NCBI GenBank assembly: GCA_947311845.1
Contig: CAMZMU010000063.1
Coordinates: 119,356,186 to 119,420,185, forward strand
Direction of reading: 5' to 3'
DNA: 64,000 nucleotides
Origin: Poa pratensis
Lineage: Eukaryota > Streptophyta > Magnoliopsida > Poales > Poaceae
Part shown: positions 11,648 through 22,512 of the stretch, piece after piece
Numbering within the stretch: position 1 is the stretch's first letter
How the letters are laid out: each line of letters opens with the position of its first letter
The notes under the pieces: generated by a model
The model's database searches: none
Told to the model about the DNA's origin: nothing
The model's input: only the letters and a program-made list of their open reading frames with translations
Program-made: the position numbers and the translations under genes

Positions 11648-12466
11648 GAGTGGAGCCGGCCGCGGGATCATCGATCGCTTTCAGGATCTTGGCTGGAAAG
11701 CCAGAGATAGAAGAGAAGAGAAGCTGCCGAAGAAATACCAACGGCAGCGGCGCCAGCAGAGATTGTCTCGGTGTCGCCATCTTATCCAAAATAATACGTA
11801 CGCGCATACGCACGCACACTGTGACTGACCGTCGACGGAGTGATGATTAGTTCAGTTCAATTTTTTTTTCAGTTGATAATTAAAGAGAGACTAGTGATGT
11901 TGACGAATCGATGATCCCAGTCAGCCACATCACTGTTCTGAAAATTGAACAGATTTCCAGGTATCCACAAACTGTGAGGATCCACTTGGTATGCACAAAA
12001 ATATGGCCAAGATTATCTGAACACTGACTAACCCGACAAATTGGACCACCGGTATGAAATGTGTAATCCTAGTCAAGCCGGCCCTCTGCCTATCTTGGTT
12101 AACTACTGCGTGGATGGTGTTCGACAGCCAAACGGGATCAGGTCATTATGTGGGATCGACAAGATTCGACTCCATTGTAGTAATATTTGTAGGGTCAGGT
12201 GTTCTGTGCCAACTATCAAGATCGGTTTGCTATTTGTGTTCTCAGCCATGAACGATTATGTGTAAGGTAAAGATTAACCATAATTTAGGATCCACATATA
12301 TGGTGAAAATAGTTACGATGTAAAAGGTCTACTTTGCTATTATAAATTGGAACTCACATGCCATTAAAGTACACGTTATGCAAGAGACAGAAGGATAAAG
12401 AAATAACATTTTAATCCTTATAGACAGCCCACTAGCTTATAGTAGACCTTAAACTCAAGGTGAACC
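11648..12466. other. Intergenic, nothing recognised
   Basis: No ORF with recognisable similarity, no terminal repeats and no RNA gene were seen. Confidence 0.45.
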
Positions 12467-12469
12467 TTA

Positions 12470-14298
12470 GAGCATCTCCACTCGCGGCGCCCAAACGGCC
12501 GCCCAAACGCCTTTGGGGCGTGCCGGACACAAAATCGCCCCACTCGCGGCGCCCAAACGCGAATTCGGTCCGGCGCGGCCCAGTTTTGTGTCCGGCACGC
12601 CCAACCCACGCCCTCAACTTGGGGAGGCTTGGGGCGGCCCCGGACGGAAGGAAACGCACGCCTCCAACGCGCGGGCCACGCCTGGCAGTGACACGGCCAC
12701 GCCCTGCTGTCAGGGGCGGCGCTGGGTGTCTTCCTAGGTATGCAAGTGCATACCCATGATTCTTGCAACACAAGGTTGATTAGAGCAAAACAGTGATGAT
12801 GTTTCTAAAAACAGTGATGATTTTGGGAAAATGAATACCTATGAATACCCGGTAATTAATTCCTAGCGCCGCCACTGCCTGCCGTGGTCAAAGGCGTCAT
12901 CAAAGGCGCGTGCCGCGTGGCGACTCCTCGTTTTCACGGCCGGCGGGCGGCCAGTGAGCCGTCGCGTCCTCTGCTCGCCGGAGTGAATGCGGCGCGCCTT
13001 TTCGAGGCGAGCGGCGTTAATGCCACCGCTCTCCGGCGGCAATAAAAGGCGAGCGCCGGCCTCCACTCATCTCCACTCTTGCCCTCGCCGTTCTCTCTCC
13101 CTCACCTCGCCGCTCCTTCTCCACTCGAAAAACCGCCGCCGCTCTCCTTCTCCATGGCCGGCACCTGGAGGCGCACCGGCGCACCCTGCTCAAGGAGAAG
13201 ACGGAGGCGCTGCGCGACAATGGCTATCCGGTGCCGCCGGATATGCGTGTATGCCACGGGTTCGTCATCGGCGTCAACGGCGTGCCGGTGATGAAGTCCC
13301 TGACGCGGACGAGCCGCGGCTTCACCGCCGCGGTAAACACGCACTACTGGCGTGACCTGACGCCGGAGCAGCGTCAGGACCCGCGGAACCCGGCCAACCA
13401 TGGCCGTACGAGGCGGCGTTCCAGGGCCCTACGAGGAGGAATTCAACCGCTGGGACGGCCCCGGCCCGGCGCCGACGGACAAGAACGTCGCCGGGCGCGA
13501 GGCGTTCTGGAGCGTGCCCGGGCGCACGCTCCAGTTCGTGATGAACCACATCGCGAACGGCGGCTCGCTCCTGACGGCGGCGCCCGCCCCTGCTCCGGCC
13601 GCCTGGGCACCAGCGCCACCTCCCGCCAACCAGTGGGCGCCGCGCGCGACGGCGTCCTCGTCGCGGGCGTCGTCCTCGCGCTCGTCCTCATCCCGCGCCC
13701 ACGCCTCCTCTCTGCTAACGCCGAAGCCGGAGCAGATGAAGGTGAAGGCGGAGCCGGAGCTCTCGCCGTTCATGGCGGAGCTCATAGCGGCGCAGGTGGG
13801 GACGGACGACGACGCCATTGCGGCGGTCGTCGCGGCCGCGTCGATGGACGACGTGCCGCCGCTCGACGGCCCCTCGGCCTGCGCCTGGTCAGCGCGCGAT
13901 ACCGCCAAGGAGAAGGGCGTGCCCTTCTTCGACCTCACCGTCGACGGCCCAGGACCGAGCCGCGTCAAGGAGGAGGACGACGGCGGCGCGTGGAGCAGCG
14001 GCGGCGTGAAGGAGGAGGTGAAGGAGGAGGAGGAGGAGGACCCCTACTACGCCTTCAGACGCCGCTACCGCGGCCGCCAGTAGATTTAGGTTTAGTTTTT
14101 TAAAATTTCATTCAAATCTGTAAACTTTCCTAAAATTTGAATGAAATTTGTCGAAGTTTAAATTTAATTTTTTTTAGTTTGGACGCCGCGAGTGGGGATC
14201 GACGGCGCCCAAATGGGCAAGGTAGTCCGGACGGTGCCCAAAGGGCATGTCCGGACGGCCTTTGGGCGCCCATTTGGGCGCCGCGAGTGGAGATGCTC
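12470..14298 (+). mobile_element. Non-autonomous PIF/Harbinger-like DNA transposon
   Basis: The termini form a perfect 26-bp inverted repeat (GAGCATCTCCACTCGCGGCG plus six bases at 12470-12495, with its complement at 14273-14298). The element is flanked by TTA on both sides (12467-12469 and 14299-14301), the 3-bp target duplication of PIF/Harbinger. Additional inverted CGCGGCGCCCAAA boxes lie near both ends. It encodes no recognisable transposase but carries a GC-rich passenger ORF on the plus strand. A sister element with related termini lies at 42775-45604. Confidence 0.85.
13154..14083 (+). pseudogene. Passenger ORF of the Harbinger-like element, frameshifted
   Basis: The best reading starts at ATG 13154 (MAGTWRR). 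It needs frame changes near 13180, near 13395-13400 and near 13425, and ends at TAG about 14081-14083. The coherent part reads PVPPDMRVCHGFVIGVNGVP, then THYWRDLTPEQRQDPRNPA, then a 227-residue stretch with WDGPGPAPTDKNVAGREAF, an Ala/Pro/Ser-rich linker and an acidic Glu/Asp/Lys tail. I do not recognise a catalytic domain. Similar proteins are believed to be common in Triticeae, probably because such elements carry them. A function in transposition is not shown. Three indels in 0.9 kb argue that this copy is dead. Confidence 0.6.
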
Positions 14299-14301
14299 TT
14301 A

Positions 14302-15680
14302 ATGGTTGCCACATAGCCTCATGGTGTGCACTTTTGCAAATAGTGGATTCCCTTGTATCCATGGTGAGTGCCATCGTCAAGACACAATTTATTGGGAGAT
14401 GTTTGTGCAAAAACAAACTTGGAAAGGCTAGCACTCTCCATGGTGCATGCCATCAAGAGCCTGCAACTTTGACACCCATTAGAGGCATCAACTATCTTGG
14501 AATCTTGGTTCCCTGATTTGATTTGTTAGTTCAAAGTTCACATATTAATAATCTTGAGACTTTTTAAAATTGCATTGTTTATTGATAGTAAAGTGATATA
14601 AACCGGAAAATAATGGAGAGGCAAGTGAATGTCCAAAATGCAGGGGTGGCACACTGCCTTGTTTTGCGTTTTGAAACATTTACCCGGAGGTGAATTTTTT
14701 TTATGGGGATGTGAGCCTATGAGGAGCCATGTGTTTGCCACATCCCGAATGTTTTGTATGTCCAAATCAAGTGGGTTATTGGGGCCAACATGGCCTACTT
14801 TTTTAAGAAACACAATACAAATGTTCAAGCTCACAAATACGCACGTACACTCCATTATGAGTGCATGCACGTACAACCTACGCTTATGAGCACCTCTGAA
14901 AAACAGAATCGACAGTTGTTGAGGTTGACGAAGTCACGATGGGAGTCTCACTGAGCACCCATGCCAATTGTTCCTGTGCGGGCTTGTTCCACCACAAAAC
15001 AAACCGTTAGCAATCGTCTCCTACCTCTAGAACATGACCTTATCAGCGTATTTCATTATTTTTGGGAAAAGAATATGAATATACAAGTGGGAGTTTATTG
15101 AGGGATTAAGTTTTGGAAGTTTATTATGAGTCTCAAACCCATGTTTGGTGTGTAGTGGAAATTAATAGTGATAATTAGAGAGAAATCCTCATTCCACGTG
15201 AATTAACAAGGGGAGACCATGGACTCCTCAATTCCATTTCGCTTCCCCCTTCTCAACTCGCTTGACCCCAACCAAATAGTGGATTAAATGCCTTAACAAA
15301 AAAAAAACGAGTTCCGTCAATCTGGGCGAGTCCCTCAATATGTGGTCCATCATGAGTGATGGAGTAGGAAAATGGGTAGTGGTTCAGAGCAACTCCAACC
15401 CTATGCATGAACTACTCTATCCTTTACTTTACTTTCAGGTATTTAGGAAGAAGAATCTACTCACACCTCCCTATTGTAGGGGCCTCATCCAATTTATTTC
15501 CCTAGATGTAGGGAGAGAATAGTTATGTTCCCTCCCTCCCCAAACCCCAACCACCATGACATCTCCCTATGGCCACTGAATGTCGACCGCCGGAGCTCGC
15601 GCCGCCTGCATGTTAGAGCTCACCACTAGTGCTCGCCGAAGTTGTCTGTAGCCCTCCCGAGCTCGCTGCCCAAAGCTTGC
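14302..15680. other. Intergenic, nothing recognised
   Basis: No gene or repeat boundary could be supported. ORFs here lack any recognisable motif. Confidence 0.4.
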
Positions 15681-15684
15681 TGCC

Positions 15685-16830
15685 GGTTGAAAGGATCGTA
15701 TGGGCACCTAGAGGGGTGGGGGTGAATAGGTGCTACACCAAATTTTAATACTTTTTCGATTAAGGCCTGACACAAAAGTAAATTCTCTAGATATGCAACT
15801 ACGGTAAATTTACCTATATGACAAGTTAACACTAAGCAAGATACAAGAAACAAGTAAAGCCTAAAGGAAAGGAGTAACCAAAAGGGAAGCACGCGGAGAT
15901 AAGGATGTATTCTCGAGTTCCTCCTTTTTAGGGGAGTACGTCTCATTGGAGGGGTGTGAGCTTCAGCACAACAGGCTTACTCAGCGCCAGAAAGGCCTCA
16001 CCCAATTCTCCGATGAACCGCACGACAAAGGATTGGTTCACCTTCCACTATCAGAATCCTTCAAGGTGGAATCTGGAGCCTTTACAACAATCTTGGGGCA
16101 CACATCCACAACTTAATTGGGGGCTCCCAAATCACCACAAAACTGTGACACAATAGCGACAAGTGAGAACAACAAGAAGTCTAGGTTTTCCCAATGGAAA
16201 CCCTAGGCAAGAATCCCTCAAATGAATGAGGGGGAAATGTAAATAGCTTTGGTAGACTTGTAGATCTTGGTCTTCTCATTCGATTCTCCAAGTATGATCT
16301 CGATTGAGTGGTTGTAGTGGTAGATCTAGGAGGTTGAAGCTTTCATTAATGGAGGAGAGAGAGAATGCTCAAAAGCTTGGCCTCTTCGGAAAAGAAGCCT
16401 CTTTAAATACTCCCTCCCTTTAGATCTGCCCGTTGGAGACTTTTTCGCGCTTGCCCGGTAGTACCGGACCGGCCCCAGTAGTACCGGCCACCAAGTCAAC
16501 AGGTAGTCAACTTCTGGTCTTTGAATCTGATCTGCTCAGAATAGCCGCCCAGTAGTACCGTCCGGAGGGGCGCGATAGTACTGTGCGATCGGTATTACCG
16601 GGCCCGCTCGGTACTGCTCGACAAAACTCGTCGGAGTCCAGTAGCGCTTCTGAATTATGCGGTAGTACCGACTGGAAGGGCTCGGTAGTACGGTGCGATC
16701 GGTACTACCGACCCCGCCCGGTAATGCTGGGCAAAATGTGTCGGAGTCCAGTACCGCTTCTAGATTATGCGGTACTACCGGCCTTGGCCCGGTACTACCG
16801 GCCTCAGTAAAAATACCAAACTTGTTTCTT
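15685..16830. repeat. Dispersed repeat with GGTAGTACCG-rich tract
   Basis: Starts with AAAGGATCGTATGGGCACCTA and runs through a sequence style I associate with a common grass repeat, without being able to name it. From about 16450 to 16810 it contains many copies of GGTAGTACCG or GGTACTACCG, including two related segments (about 16565-16650 and 16685-16765). No terminal repeats or target duplication were located. Confidence 0.4.
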
Positions 16831-17144
16831 CACGCTTATTCCTTTTAGAACTAGAGACCAATCATCAGTGCAAATAAGATAAAATACATGCAACACTTTT
16901 CCACACACATTAGACCGCTCATTGTGTTGTCAAAAACATCAAAACCCATTGGGGATAGAAATGTACTTTCACCGGTCGTTCCCCTTTTTTCGTACAGATG
17001 AAGAATAAAAAGGAAGAGGGGGTGACTTTTTTTTAGGGCAGGGGAGGACTTAATTTCGTCTTTGAGCAAAAGGGAAGGACTTAAATGTTTTTTTTTGAGG
17101 AAGGGGAGGACTTAAATAAATGGTTGGAGCGTCCATGGCATTAA

Positions 17145-17295
17145 ATTGGGCCTACAGCGATCTTCAGCCCGATAGGCCCAGCCCGTCCGGCCCAAAAATC
17201 TGCCGCTGTCCCCGAGCGGCGCGTGCCCATATACTACCCTGCCACGGCTCTCGGCTCTTCCCCATTCCCTCGTAAGTCGCGCGACGAAACCCTAG
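17145..17295 (+). promoter_or_regulatory. eIF6 promoter: GGCCCA elements and telo-box
   Basis: TTGGGCC (about 17146), TAGGCCCAG (about 17173) and GGCCCAAAA (about 17189) are site II/UP1-type elements. AAACCCTAG at 17287-17295 is a telo-box. These combinations are established features of plant ribosomal-protein and translation-factor promoters. Their use here is inferred from position 175-325 bp upstream of the eIF6 start codon. Confidence 0.6.
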
Positions 17296-17469
17296 CTCCC
17301 ACCGCCGCGGCCACCGCCTCCCGATCCCCTCTGGTCCGCCCCCCTGGTTCCTTCTACTATACCAACAATCCCTCTTCCCTATCCGATTGCTTGTTGAATC
17401 ATCTGTGCCTTTGATCTGCAGGTGCGTGCTTGTTATTCGAGAAGCGGTTGCTGCGAAGAGGAATCGACC

Positions 17470-19584
17470 ATGGCGACTCGTAAGTTACCATCCTTTTTCC
17501 AGTGCGAGTTTTGTCCTTCGCGACATCGGTGGCCCTGGAAATGGCCGTTATAGTTCTTGAACCCTCTTGTTTTATGTTTGGACGAACTGATTCGTTGCGA
17601 TGGTTGCACTGTTGGCTGTTGTGATGTATTATTATCAGTATACTCGCTAGATAAGACATTATGTTACAGATGGTGTAGGTTAGTAAGATAGTTCACTGTC
17701 TTGATATGATTTGGAAGTCAAGAGTGTATTTGGGGATATGCTTTGAGTTCGAGAATAGCCGCTGTTGAATTGATGCACACTATAGTGGAAGACTGTAGTT
17801 GAGTTTGCCACATCACCCATTCATATACATACTGTGTTGTCATGGCCTGATTTTGATATCCAATCACGACGCACACCTCTAAGTGGATATCCTAATGACC
17901 GTGAGTCCGTGACGTGTGCAGAAAATCACGTGTTCGCTTTAAGAAGTTCATGTGTTTCTTTTCAGTAAAAGTCAGCACTTTTATGTTTGTCGCCGACTTG
18001 CTTTTTGCAGCAACTGTGCTCCTTGTAGTCTTTGCATATCGATCTCATTCTTCTGTTTTGTACCTTTTGTAGGTATTCAGTTTGAGAACAACTGCGAAGT
18101 TGGTGTTTTCTCCAAGCTGACAAATGCCTACTGTCTGGTTGCAATTGGAGGATCAGAGAACTTCTACAGGTTGGCGATCAATGTTTCCTTTGGTTTTAGC
18201 TTTTGGGACCTTGAGCTTTTGCAATTTTCGTTGAATAAGAGGAATAACTAACTAATTGTTCTGTTCATTTGCAGTACATTTGAGTCTGAGCTTGCAGATG
18301 TCATCCCTGTGGTCAAGACCTCAATAGGTGGCACTAGAATAATTGGTCGACTGTGCGTTGGTTAGTATTTTTTTTTTCTATTCAATTATTCATCAATTTG
18401 AGCTATCCTCCACTTGCCTGGAATGTACTTACTATCATCATGACCCCAGGAAACAAGAATGGACTTCTCTTGCCACATACTACCACTGATCAAGGTAATT
18501 TATTTCAGTACCTCGCTCTGTTCTGTACTTGTGTCACTATTCTTTACCTCTCTATGTGTTATCGTGTACATTCTCATGTGCTGTGAAGGTATGACAATAT
18601 GCACTGCTAGCTGTGTTAATACAGCTTTGCGTGTGCGGAACATATCTATCTAGAGTGTTTTCACATATATAAGCCCTTCTCCTGTTATATTCTTTAGCTG
18701 CATTCATTTCCTACGGTATCACAATACAGCAAAACTTCTTTTGTTTGAAACTGGAATGCACAACGTGTACTTTCTACCAGTACTCACTTTCAAGATGATT
18801 TTAATACTGCCAAGACAGTATGTATAGAAGCATATTTGTGCAGGCAAGTGATATTATGAGGTTTGTCATGCTTATTTGTTCCCTGGGGTTTAACATGTTG
18901 TAGAGCTTCAGCATCTGAGGAACTGCCTGCCTGATCAAGTGGTTGTTCAGCGCATTGATGAAAGGCTTTCTGCCCTTGGCAACTGCATATCCTGCAATGA
19001 CCATGTTGCGCTTACACACCCTGACCTTGACAAGGTATGCCTACATATGTCTATTGATATTTCTTTACCTTCTGCCTGCCCCCAGTTACCTCAAAAACTA
19101 AAACTTCTCTTGTTTGTTTCTCCAGGTGACTGAGGAGCTTATTGCTGATGTGCTTGGGGTTGAGGTGTTCCGTCAGACGATTGCGGGAAATATCCTTGTT
19201 GGGAGCTACTGTGCATTCTCTAACAGGGGTGGATTGGTATGTTGTCAACTGCATTTCCAATTATACCTCATAAATTATTTCCCAACAATTGTTCAGTTTT
19301 TAATGTACAATGCATTGTTGGAACAGGTCCACCCTCACACTTCCATTGAAGATCTTGATGAGCTGTCCACGCTCCTCCAAGTCCCTCTTGTTGCTGGAAC
19401 CGTAAACAGAGGTAGCGAGGTCATTGCTGCAGGCATGACCGTGAATGACTGGACTGCCTTCTGTGGCTCAGACACAACAGCTACTGAGCTCTCCGTCATT
19501 GAGAGCGTCTTCAAATTGAGAGAGGGACAGCCCACGGCCATCGTCGATGATATGAGGAAGTCGCTGATAGATAGCTACGTCTGA
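17470..19584 (+). CDS. EIF6: Eukaryotic translation initiation factor 6 (eIF6)
   Basis: Seven exons: 17470-17479, 18073-18169, 18275-18360, 18450-18494, 18904-19034, 19126-19236 and 19327-19584, all with GT-AG introns and compatible phases. They sum to 738 nt, or 245 residues, exactly the usual eIF6 length. The first exon codes only for MAT and the first base of Arg, so the conserved reading [20 protein letters not shown] is split. Other clear family stretches are [36 protein letters not shown] and [20 protein letters not shown]. eIF6 binds the 60S ribosomal subunit, is needed for its biogenesis and export, and blocks premature joining to 40S. No disruption is seen. The gene converges on the thymidylate kinase gene downstream. 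Confidence 0.97.
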
Positions 19585-20538
19585 AAAGATCAACCGCCAT
19601 GTGCTGTGGTTCTTGAGTACCTACTCTTGACAGACAGTAGCTAAAAACCCTTCCCGTCTGAGCTGTTACTTGTGCTGTACCTTTTTGTCTACTGAATTTG
19701 GAATTACAAAACTTATGCTGTGTATTGGTAAAGCTTACGGTATTGGAAGATGTTCTATCGCTCTGATATTTAAACCTGCAGTGCTCGTGTGGGGGACATA
19801 TTGGGACACTGGGTACACTAGAACCTTTTAGTCTCTTAATTTGGCATCGATAAACTTGTGCAAAAAATATAAAATTTGACAACGTACAAAATGTATATAC
19901 CTTCTGACAAAATTATCAGGGGTTAGCGTGTTGTTTTTACAAACATCGTCTTAAACCTGCTACTACTGCTTCCTGTGACGGAGCTGATCAAAAGATAAGG
20001 TGACCCTCTGCACGAGGTTCGGTCCACACCATAGTTTGGTTTTATGCTCGAGCAAGAGTCCAGAGTGAAAAGGCTATACATCTACGTCCACACCATAGTT
20101 TGGTTTTATGCTCGAGCAAGAGTCCAGAGTGAAAAGGCTATACATCTACAGCGGTTGATGCATTGTTTTACCATGTTCATAGGCCATCTCGCTCAGTTTC
20201 ATAAAACATATTCTGAAATTTTGTTAGAGCTCTGATTCTGAAATTTTGTTAGAGCTCTGATTTTTCGGTTCCATACAGAACACAAAATATAAAGGTATCA
20301 GTATGTAACAAGATTACCAGAACCCACATGCATCACAACATGTTCAACAAACACCATAAGCTCCCCAAAGCATCAGTTGATAGATGTATCGTTTACACGG
20401 GCAAAGAAAATGCTGCTACATGCCAGATCTCATCCAGAGTAACAATCAATCACACACTCAAGAGCTGCTATCCACGGTAAGAGACGAGAGAGATGTTGCT
20501 GATGTGTTTATGTGGTATGTCATTTCAACGCTAGAACT
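19585..20538. other. Convergent 3' region with two short tandem duplications
   Basis: This 955-bp space holds the 3' ends of eIF6 (+) and thymidylate kinase (-). A 64-bp unit (GTCCACACCATAGTTTGG and following) is duplicated at about 20022-20149. A 26-bp unit (ATTCTGAAATTTTGTTAGAG and following) is duplicated at about 20210-20261. Confidence 0.7.
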
Positions 20539-22250
20539 CTACCAGGCCAAATTTGTAAGCCGCTTCTCTTGGCATTCTGAAATGCAATTCATGGCCAGTT
20601 CTCGTAGCTGTTCTTCCACGGTCTCCATGGGAAGGGAACCATCAACAACCTAAAAAGGAAAAGATATACGAAATTCACATAAGATATGGTTGCAGAAGAA
20701 CAAAAAAAGCTAAATTATATTTTTAGATATGTATATTGCTTTACTATCATGTTAGGAGTTCACGGCTAACATGGAATTGAGTTGCAACCAAACAAAGCAA
20801 AGCAAACACAAGGGCTGTACTTCAGCAAACTTTTGTAGAAATGTTACCTTCCATGTTGAATCACGGAGTGAATGGTAATGGTCAGCAACTCTCTTTTGGA
20901 ACTCAACTCTTTCATATCTTTCACCCCCATAGCCACCTCTTTCGGCCGCTTTCTGAAACAGCAAATTCACACTTAGGGTTTAGAAAATTGGTTGACCCGA
21001 GTAAAACACTTTAGAGAAAGGTAGCCTTTGTTGATAAACTTCGGGTGGGCATTTCTTTTTGCTGAACAACAGATTTTAATGTTTCCAGCCTTCAGCGGAA
21101 TGATGTACAACTAAGGTAGATTGAATTTGTGTTTCAACACCAAATTTAGAAGAGGAATACTTCAAGTGCATCACCATAACAGAGTTTCATCTCTAGGGGG
21201 TATTTGATACGGACTATCTACATGGTGATCATCATCACCCAGGATGTAAGAACTGAAACGGCTCAAATGCACAAAAGCATGAAATAAGCACTACAGACAA
21301 GGAATAACCTATAAATCGGTTGCTTTCAACCCATAGGCAGAATTAGGATCAATCGAGTACCTTTGGTTGTACATCAAGATAGATTACAAGATCTGGAGCT
21401 AGCAGTCCAACTTCAGGGGCCTGCAATAGGATAAAGCAGGTAATACTTGTTAGCATTTCACACATAAGAACGCGCACGACTCGAGCTTGTTGTACAGGCA
21501 TGTGGCTGACCTTGCACCACTCAATGTCAAGTCCTTTAGCAGCTGAAAATGCCACTCCAGAATAAGAGTAGCGGTCGACGACGAGTGTAGTTCCACCAAG
21601 TAGCTTGCTCTCCATCAAATTTCTGCATAGGATAAAAACCCAACAAACAGCTTCATATTCAGAACCAATAGAAATCTGGATCATTGCACATATTGTGCAC
21701 ACTAAATTTTACACAGTGCAATGCAAAAAAAAAAAAAAACACCACCTGAACCACTATGCACACTTTCATATCCTGCAGAAAAAGGAGCAAACCTTTTCTC
21801 CCAGCGATTCGCGCTGAAGAGCAAATGGATTGTGCGATCATCGAGCTGCGACTCATTGGCGAGGTAGGCAGAGATCATCTTCCCAACACTGGTGTCTCTA
21901 TCGGGGAAACGCCACCCTTCGGTTGCGCAACCTTTGCCTTGCAGGAAGGACAGCAGCCGAGCGCACTGCGACGACTTGCCGCTCCGGTCCAGCCCTTCCA
22001 GGACTATGAGGGCTCCGCGGCCGCCCTTGACGCCGGCATTCTCCATCCTCGCACCCTGGAACGCGCTCCTGCGCTGGGAGAACAAGCTGGTGCCACGCGG
22101 AGCCGCGGTGCTGGCGCCCCTGCGAGGAAGATCGAACGCACGGTTAGCTCCATGGTTGTTCGCGGACTTTGGGTAAGGGAAAGCGTCGGGGTTGGCTCCT
22201 CACCTGCTCAAAGAAACTGCTCTCCCGGCAAGCCGAACCAACGCAGTCAT
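20539..22250 (-). CDS. TMPK: Thymidylate kinase (dTMP kinase), with N-terminal presequence
   Basis: Six exons on the minus strand: 22204-22250, 21793-22119, 21511-21622, 21361-21420, 20848-20952 and 20539-20649. They total 762 nt (253 residues) with consistent GT-AG junctions. The P-loop reads [10 protein letters not shown], followed by [16 protein letters not shown], the DR motif in [17 protein letters not shown] and [11 protein letters not shown]. The enzyme phosphorylates dTMP to dTDP for DNA synthesis. Exon 1 ([16 protein letters not shown]) and the start of exon 2 are Arg/Ser/Ala-rich without acidic residues, like an organelle-targeting presequence. A second Met before ENAG could start a cytosolic or nuclear form. 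The start at 22250 was chosen because exon 1 splices in frame into a good acceptor. Confidence 0.93.
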
Positions 22251-22512
22251 GCACAGGCGAGCGGCTGTCTCCGGTGAGTGGCGGCGGCGCTCAACGGCGT
22301 GAGAAGGGGGAAAGACCAAGGGCAGCGAGGTGGTGGATGTCGGAGCTGGTCGTCAGTCATATCATGGGCTGGGCCTGGCCCATATTTCCATTCGGCCCAG
22401 CCCGGCCCGTTGGCTCTCTTCACTCGTCCAGGGCTTAAGCCATCGTCGTCTAGGGTTTAACCGAGCTGCTGCTGCTGCTGCCGCTCGTCCGTCCACCAAG
22501 AAGCAATTGGCC
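22251..22512. promoter_or_regulatory. Bidirectional promoter between TMPK and PRMT3
   Basis: Only 262 bp separate the divergent start codons. The spacer holds TGGGCT, TGGGCC and TGGCCCAT (about 22364-22383), CGGCCCAGCC (about 22393-22402) and a telo-box in reverse (TAGGGTTT, about 22451-22458). No strong TATA box is visible. Paired site II and telo-box elements are known from S-phase and growth genes; shared control of the two genes is inferred. Confidence 0.65.

Noticed and set aside
12418..12771. Overlapping 99-117 aa ORFs on both strands
   Set aside because: They arise from GC-rich subterminal inverted repeats of the Harbinger-like element.
22330..22512. In-frame upstream ATG extending PRMT3 by 61 residues
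   Set aside because: The extension covers the promoter with GGCCCA and telo-box elements and has low-complexity Ala runs; family proteins start near MATQAREL.
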